This document shows, piece by piece, positions 6,291 through 9,989 of a stretch of DNA of 9,989 nt. A program made the position numbers and the translations under genes. Where the stretch lies: positions 1-9,989 of the forward strand of contig JAAUTM010000026.1 in the NCBI GenBank assembly GCA_012031455.1. The letters are read 5' to 3'. The notes beneath the pieces were generated by a model. It did no database searches and was not told the DNA's origin. It saw only the letters and a program-made list of their open reading frames with translations. Positions within the stretch are counted from its first letter, which is position 1. Each line of letters starts with the position of its first letter. This DNA is from Phycisphaerales bacterium. Lineage in GTDB: Bacteria > Planctomycetota > Phycisphaerae > Phycisphaerales > Phycisphaeraceae.

Positions 6291-7537
6291 ATGTCTGATG
6301 CCCCCGAATCATCTGATGCCCCCGGCGATGCCCCCGGTGATGCCCCCGATGCAACCCCTGCGAATCAGGCAAGTGAGCATGTGCAGATGAGCTTTGGGGA
6401 GCACTTGGAGGAGCTGCGTAAACGGCTGCTCTATGCGATTTACGGGACGGTGGTTTGCAGTGCCCTCACTTTCATTTACGGGCGGGAATTAATTGCCTGG
6501 TTATGCAGGCCCCTGGCTCATGCACAGCGAAATGTGGATTTGCCAGCCCAGACAGTAACCATGTCGGTGACCTCCGGATTTTTCATTTATATGAAGGTGG
6601 CACTGATTGCGGCTTTGATACTAGCAAGCCCGTGGGTGGTATATCAGTTATGGAAATTCGTTTCGCAGGGGTTGTATGCAACCGAACGCCATGCCGTGGT
6701 GTTGCTTGCACCGTTCAGTACGTTGATGACGGTGCTGGGGGTATTGTTTTCGTACTATGTGCTGCTGCCGATGGCCCTGGCGTTTCTGATTTTTTCTCAG
6801 CAAGCTATCCATCGATCCCCGCTGGAGAACCCAACCTCATCGATCATGTCTCGCGCTGGGCCAGGTCGCTGGATCTTTCCACGACAGGCACGGAGACAAG
6901 TACCCCACCGCCAGCAGCAACCGTACCTCATGAGCTAGTGAAAATCGAACCACATGAGCCAGCAGCCTCTGTGCCTGATGTACCAGCATTACCGCCTGAA
7001 TCCGTAGGCGGTATCACTACTGAGCGACAGATGGACCAACCCAGCTTTGTGGAGGTACGCAAGGACGATCCACCTGCCTCGGAATGGCACGAAGGCCGAT
7101 GGTGGCTCAACACCTCGATGCAGGAGTTGCGTACGGTGGTGCAGGGCAGGCTGCGGGTGGTGCCATTGGGGACAACGGTGCAGAACGTGCCACTGATTGA
7201 ACTGGGGGCTTACATTAATTTCGTGGTGTACATGATTCTGGCAACGGTGATTTCTTTTCAGTTGCCGGTGGTGATGCTGCTATTGGGCTGGACCCGGATG
7301 CTCAATCCCGACACGCTTTCACGCTGGCGAAAGTATGTGGTGTTCATATGTTTTGTCGCAGCAGCGGTGATCACACCATCAGGCGATCCGATTAACATGA
7401 CGATCCTGGCGGTGCCGTTGTATGTGCTCTTTGAATTCGGCCTGATACTCATGCGGGTGACCTATCGAAGGGCAGAGTTGGCGGCGATGAACAATGGCGA
7501 TGACGATGGCCCGTGGAGTGATGGGCCGGCGGTGTAG
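6291..7537 (+). CDS. tatC: Sec-independent protein translocase TatC with a large periplasmic loop insertion, frameshifted in this sequence
   Basis: TatC is the receptor subunit of the twin-arginine translocase in the inner membrane. The hallmark MSFGEHLEELRKRLLYAI is at residues 33-50, then transmembrane segments near 51-66, 94-118, 136-170, 305-332, 350-362 and 370-388. QGLYATERH (126-134) precedes TM3, and TM4 reads SFQLPVVMLLLGW, where E. coli has a buried Glu at the Q position. The frame shifts in the T6 run 6790-6795. One more T gives LAFLIFFSASYPSIPAGEP and 415 residues; as written, the first frame stops at 6938. About 130 residues (173-302), rich in Pro, Glu and Thr and ending in EWHEGRWWLNTSMQELRTVV, lie between TM3 and TM4, where most TatC have about 20. 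The N-terminus carries DAPG repeats. ATG 6291 was preferred to 6219, whose extra residues look non-coding. Confidence 0.93.
6315..6350 (+). repeat. tandem 12-base repeat coding for DAPG units in tatC
   Basis: Three successive units of GATGCCCCCGGY/GAT begin at 6315, 6327 and 6339. A further GATGCCCCC at 6297 and GATGCAACCC at 6348 flank them. They encode DAPG-DAPG-DAPD in the cytoplasmic N-terminal tail, before the conserved TatC region. In-frame slippage here could vary the tail length without harm. Confidence 0.8.
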
Positions 7538-7541
7538 AAAA

Positions 7542-7647
7542 ATGGATGAAGGATAATGGATAATGGATTAAGTTAAGAAAATTGGGTTTACGCAAATTGT
7601 CTTACACATTATCCATCATCCATTATCCATGATCCATCCCATTTTTT
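7542..7647. terminator. 27-base inverted repeat with T-tract between tatC and ruvB
   Basis: The left arm 7542-7568 (three ATGGAT motifs) is complementary to the right arm 7611-7637 in 24 of 27 positions around a 42-base AT-rich loop. AAAAA precedes it and CCCATTTTTT (7638-7647) follows. Each arm is itself built of repeats of the 8-9-base unit ATGGATAA(T). It begins just after the tatC stop codon, so a bidirectional terminator is likely. The repeat-within-repeat design also fits a small dispersed repeat. Confidence 0.55.
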
Positions 7648-7669
7648 ATGGGTCGGTTACGATGCATGC

Positions 7670-8719
7670 ATGGCCAAAGAACGACTCATCTCCGCAGCCG
7701 CTGACGTGACTGACCCCAAAGAGGAGCAGTTCAATCTGTCCCTGCGTCCCACGCGGATCGCTGATTACGTCGGTCAGCCCAAGCTCATTGAAAAACTATC
7801 GATCACGCTGACCGCGGTGAAGCAGCGTAAGGAACCGATGGAGCATGTGCTTCTGCATGGTCCGCCGGGGCTGGGCAAAACCACACTGGCTCACATCATC
7901 GCAATGGAGCTGGGGACGCATCTGGTGGCTACTTCGGGGCCAGCGCTGACCAAGCCGACGGATCTGGTGGGGACGCTGACGAAGCTGCAGGCACGGGATG
8001 TGCTTTTCATTGATGAGATTCACCGTTTGTCGCCAGTGGTGGAGGAATACCTTTACCCGGCGATGGAAGATTTTCGGATTGATGTCACGGTGGACAGCGG
8101 CATGCATGCGAAAGTGATCACGCTGCCCTTGCAGCCGTTTTGCCTGATAGGTGCCACCACCCGTGCGGGGTTGATTTCAGGGCCGATGCGTTCTCGTTTC
8201 GGGCTGCTGCACAACCTAGATTTTTATGGGCGCGAGGATTTGCTGCGCATCTTGCAGCGCTCGGCAAGATTGCTGGGTTTGATGAAGGACTCGGCCCAGC
8301 CGGAGGCGATGGAGCTGACCCAGGCATTGACTTTGATAGCCGACCGTGCCCGTGGTACGCCCCGTATCGCCAATCGGCTGCTTCGCCGGGTGCGGGATTT
8401 TGCTCAGGTGAAAGCAGGAGGGAAGCTGAACATGGCTGTCGTGAATCAATCTCTGGAACTCGAAGGTGTGGATGCTTTGGGCCTGGATGAACTGGATCGC
8501 AAATACCTGCGCGTGGCTGCGGATGTTTATCGAGGTGGCCCGGTGGGATTGGAAGCGATCGCAGCTACACTTGGGGAGGATTCGGGAACCCTTGAAGATG
8601 TGGTGGAACCTTACCTTCTGCAATTGGGTTTTGTGGCCCGTACCCGCAAAGGGCGGATGCTCACGCCCCGAGCCGTGGAGCATTTGGGTTTAAAACTCAC
8701 GTTGCCCGAGTGCGGATGA
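7670..8719 (+). CDS. ruvB: Holliday junction branch migration ATPase RuvB
   Basis: RuvB is the AAA+ motor that, with RuvA, drives branch migration of Holliday junctions in recombinational repair. The 349 residues match the usual 330-350. Motifs are RPTRIADYVGQ (26-36), Walker A GPPGLGKT (64-71), Walker B FIDEIHRL (113-120), the RuvB-typical beta-hairpin region YLYPAMEDFRIDV (127-139), sensor 1 GATTRAG (161-167), the arginine finger in SGPMRSRFG (Arg 174), and sensor 2 GTPRIANRLLRRVRDFAQ. The winged-helix C-terminus ends in GFVARTRKGRMLTPRAVEHLG. ATG 7670 is the first start compatible with the family's N-terminus, and no strong ribosome site is seen. This is the longest gene in the window with an intact frame. 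No ruvA or ruvC is adjacent. Confidence 0.98.
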   Translation: MAKERLISAAADVTDPKEEQFNLSLRPTRIADYVGQPKLIEKLSITLTAVKQRKEPMEHVLLHGPPGLGKTTLAHIIAMELGTHLVATSGPALTKPTDLVGTLTKLQARDVLFIDEIHRLSPVVEEYLYPAMEDFRIDVTVDSGMHAKVITLPLQPFCLIGATTRAGLISGPMRSRFGLLHNLDFYGREDLLRILQRSARLLGLMKDSAQPEAMELTQALTLIADRARGTPRIANRLLRRVRDFAQVKAGGKLNMAVVNQSLELEGVDALGLDELDRKYLRVAADVYRGGPVGLEAIAATLGEDSGTLEDVVEPYLLQLGFVARTRKGRMLTPRAVEHLGLKLTLPECG

Positions 8720-8756
8720 ACAACCGAAGGATTGTTTTGAGGGAGAAGGCGTAGTC

Positions 8757-9875
8757 ATGGACTGGATGACCGCAGTGTATTTTTTCATGGGGTTGGGTTT
8801 GCTTCTGGCTGGAGGCGAACTGCTGGTACGCGGCGCATCCAACCTGGCGGCTGCGGCAAAGATATCCCCGCTGGTGATCGGATTGACGGTCGTTGCCTTG
8901 GGAACCAGCGCTCCCGAAATGGCGGTGAGCGTCAAGGCCACACTGACCGGGCAATCCGATATCGCCATCGGCAATGTGGTCGGCTCCAACATCTTCAATA
9001 TTCTGTTGATACTTGGCGCTTCTTCGCTGGTGGCTCCACTGATCGTGCAGCAACAGCTTATCCGCATTGATGTGCCGATCATGCTTGGCGTGTCGCTACT
9101 GGTCTGGGGCATGTCTGCCGATGGTTCCGTGGGGTTCTATGAAGCTTTTGCTTCTGGTGCTTGGCTTGCTGGGCTATACCAGCCTGGCGGTGTGGATGGG
9201 ACGGCGAGAGACCAACAAACAGATTCAAGCGGAATATCAGCAGGAAATCGATGCCTTGGTGCCGCCACGAAGCCATCAGGCTGGCGTCAAACGGATCGCC
9301 CTGATGCTGGGGTTGGTACTGGTGGGACTGGTACTGCTGGTGTTGGGTGCAAGATGGCTTGTGGACAGCAGCGTCACCATGGCCCGTTGGCTGGGGGTGA
9401 GTGAGGTGATCATCGGGCTGACCATCGTGGCTGCGGGGACGAGCTTGCCGGAGGTGGCAGCGTCGATCATCGCTACGATCAAGGGTGAGCGTGATATCGC
9501 TGTGGGAAACGTGGTGGGTTCAACCTGTTCAACCTGCTGGGCATCCTCGGCGTGGCTGGATTATGTGCAGGCAATCAGGGATTGACGATTGCACCTTCGA
9601 TGGTGAACTTTGATGTGCCGGTGATGGTGGCGGTGGCGGCTGCGTGTCTGCCGATTTTTTTCACCGGTCACTCCATCGCCCGCTGGGAGGGCGGAGTGTT
9701 TTTATTGTATTACCTGATGTACATCGGTTACATCATCATGGATGCCACGCACCACGATGCCCTGCCCATGCTCAGCACTGCCTTGCTCTGGTTTGTCATT
9801 CCGGTGACGGTGATGACGCTTGCAATCGGTGTCAAACGTTCGCTGTCTGCAAAGGCACTGCGACATCAAGTTTAG
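8757..9875 (+). CDS. calcium/sodium antiporter, YrbG-like CaCA family, two frameshifts in this sequence
   Basis: This is an inner-membrane exchanger of the Ca2+:cation antiporter superfamily. Two homologous halves each carry the alpha-repeat ion-binding motif: GLTVVALGTSAPEMAVS with GNVVGSNIFN (about residues 42-81), and GLTIVAAGTSLPEVAAS with GNVVGSNLFN in the second half after repair. About ten hydrophobic segments are visible. The central hydrophilic loop (WMGRRETNKQIQAEYQQEIDALVPPRSHQAGVK is its region) lies near residues 143-175. One extra T in 9146-9149 breaks GFYEALLLVLGLLGYT, and one missing A at 9522-9523 breaks GSNLFNLLGILG. Repairing both gives about 372 residues ending at TAG 9873-9875. 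GAGGGAGAAG (8739-8748) is a good ribosome site. The 37-base gap after ruvB suggests co-transcription. Confidence 0.9.
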
Positions 9876-9989
9876 CGCGGACATTTCACATCGTCGCCTT
9901 GGATGGCATCGTGATAGCGCCGCAACTTGTTGCGACTTCATCCTGTCAATTCCGCAGCCTCTGTGTGCCCGATTCTAAATAATACACCA
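9876..9989. other. downstream stretch, no gene seen
   Basis: No convincing frame continues here on either strand. A small hairpin CGCAA-CTTG-TTGCG (9921-9934) is present but no T-tract follows, so I do not call it a terminator. Confidence 0.3.

Noticed and set aside
9702..9941. 79-codon minus-strand open frame at the right edge
   Set aside because: It lies antisense to the end of the exchanger gene, has no recognisable domain, and the plus-strand frame is clearly the coding one.

Overview
The window looks like bacterial chromosome, most likely from the Planctomycetota (possibly Phycisphaerae). This is an inference from the style of the tyrosine recombinase/excisionase pair, the ThiC sequence and the greatly enlarged TatC. 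No rRNA or other phylogenetic marker is present to confirm it.

Left part (1-3442) is the end of an integrated element. It holds the 3' end of an unidentified gene (1-78), a small XRE regulator on the minus strand (218-460), and a divergently transcribed unknown membrane protein (592-1276) with a good intrinsic terminator (1340-1376). Next come a 300-base gene-free stretch rich in hairpins (1377-1685), an excisionase-like HTH protein (1686-1961) and a tyrosine recombinase (2042-3588). The recombinase reading frame runs through a tRNA-Tyr(GTA) gene on the opposite strand (3359-3442), which marks the tRNA as the probable attachment site. The element therefore extends to the left, beyond the window. 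Three tandem 15-base repeats between the XRE gene and the membrane-protein gene look like an operator.

Middle part (3585-6172) is a thiamine locus: a promoter, a TPP riboswitch, a DinB-fold protein whose start codon follows the aptamer directly, and thiC (HMP-P synthase). TPP should therefore control the DinB gene together with thiC.

Right part (6291-9875) is housekeeping and transport: tatC with an insertion of about 130 residues in the second periplasmic loop, a long inverted repeat that may be a terminator, ruvB, and a Ca2+/Na+ (K+) exchanger gene 37 bases after ruvB.

Six of the genes (membrane protein, integrase, dinB, thiC, tatC, exchanger) carry a reading-frame shift, and the exchanger carries two. 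Each can be placed at a short homopolymer, and restoring one base (two in thiC) gives an intact family-like protein. The mix of gains and losses, and its presence in genes such as thiC and tatC, points to uncorrected sequencing error rather than gene decay. The CDS entries below give the full repaired span.
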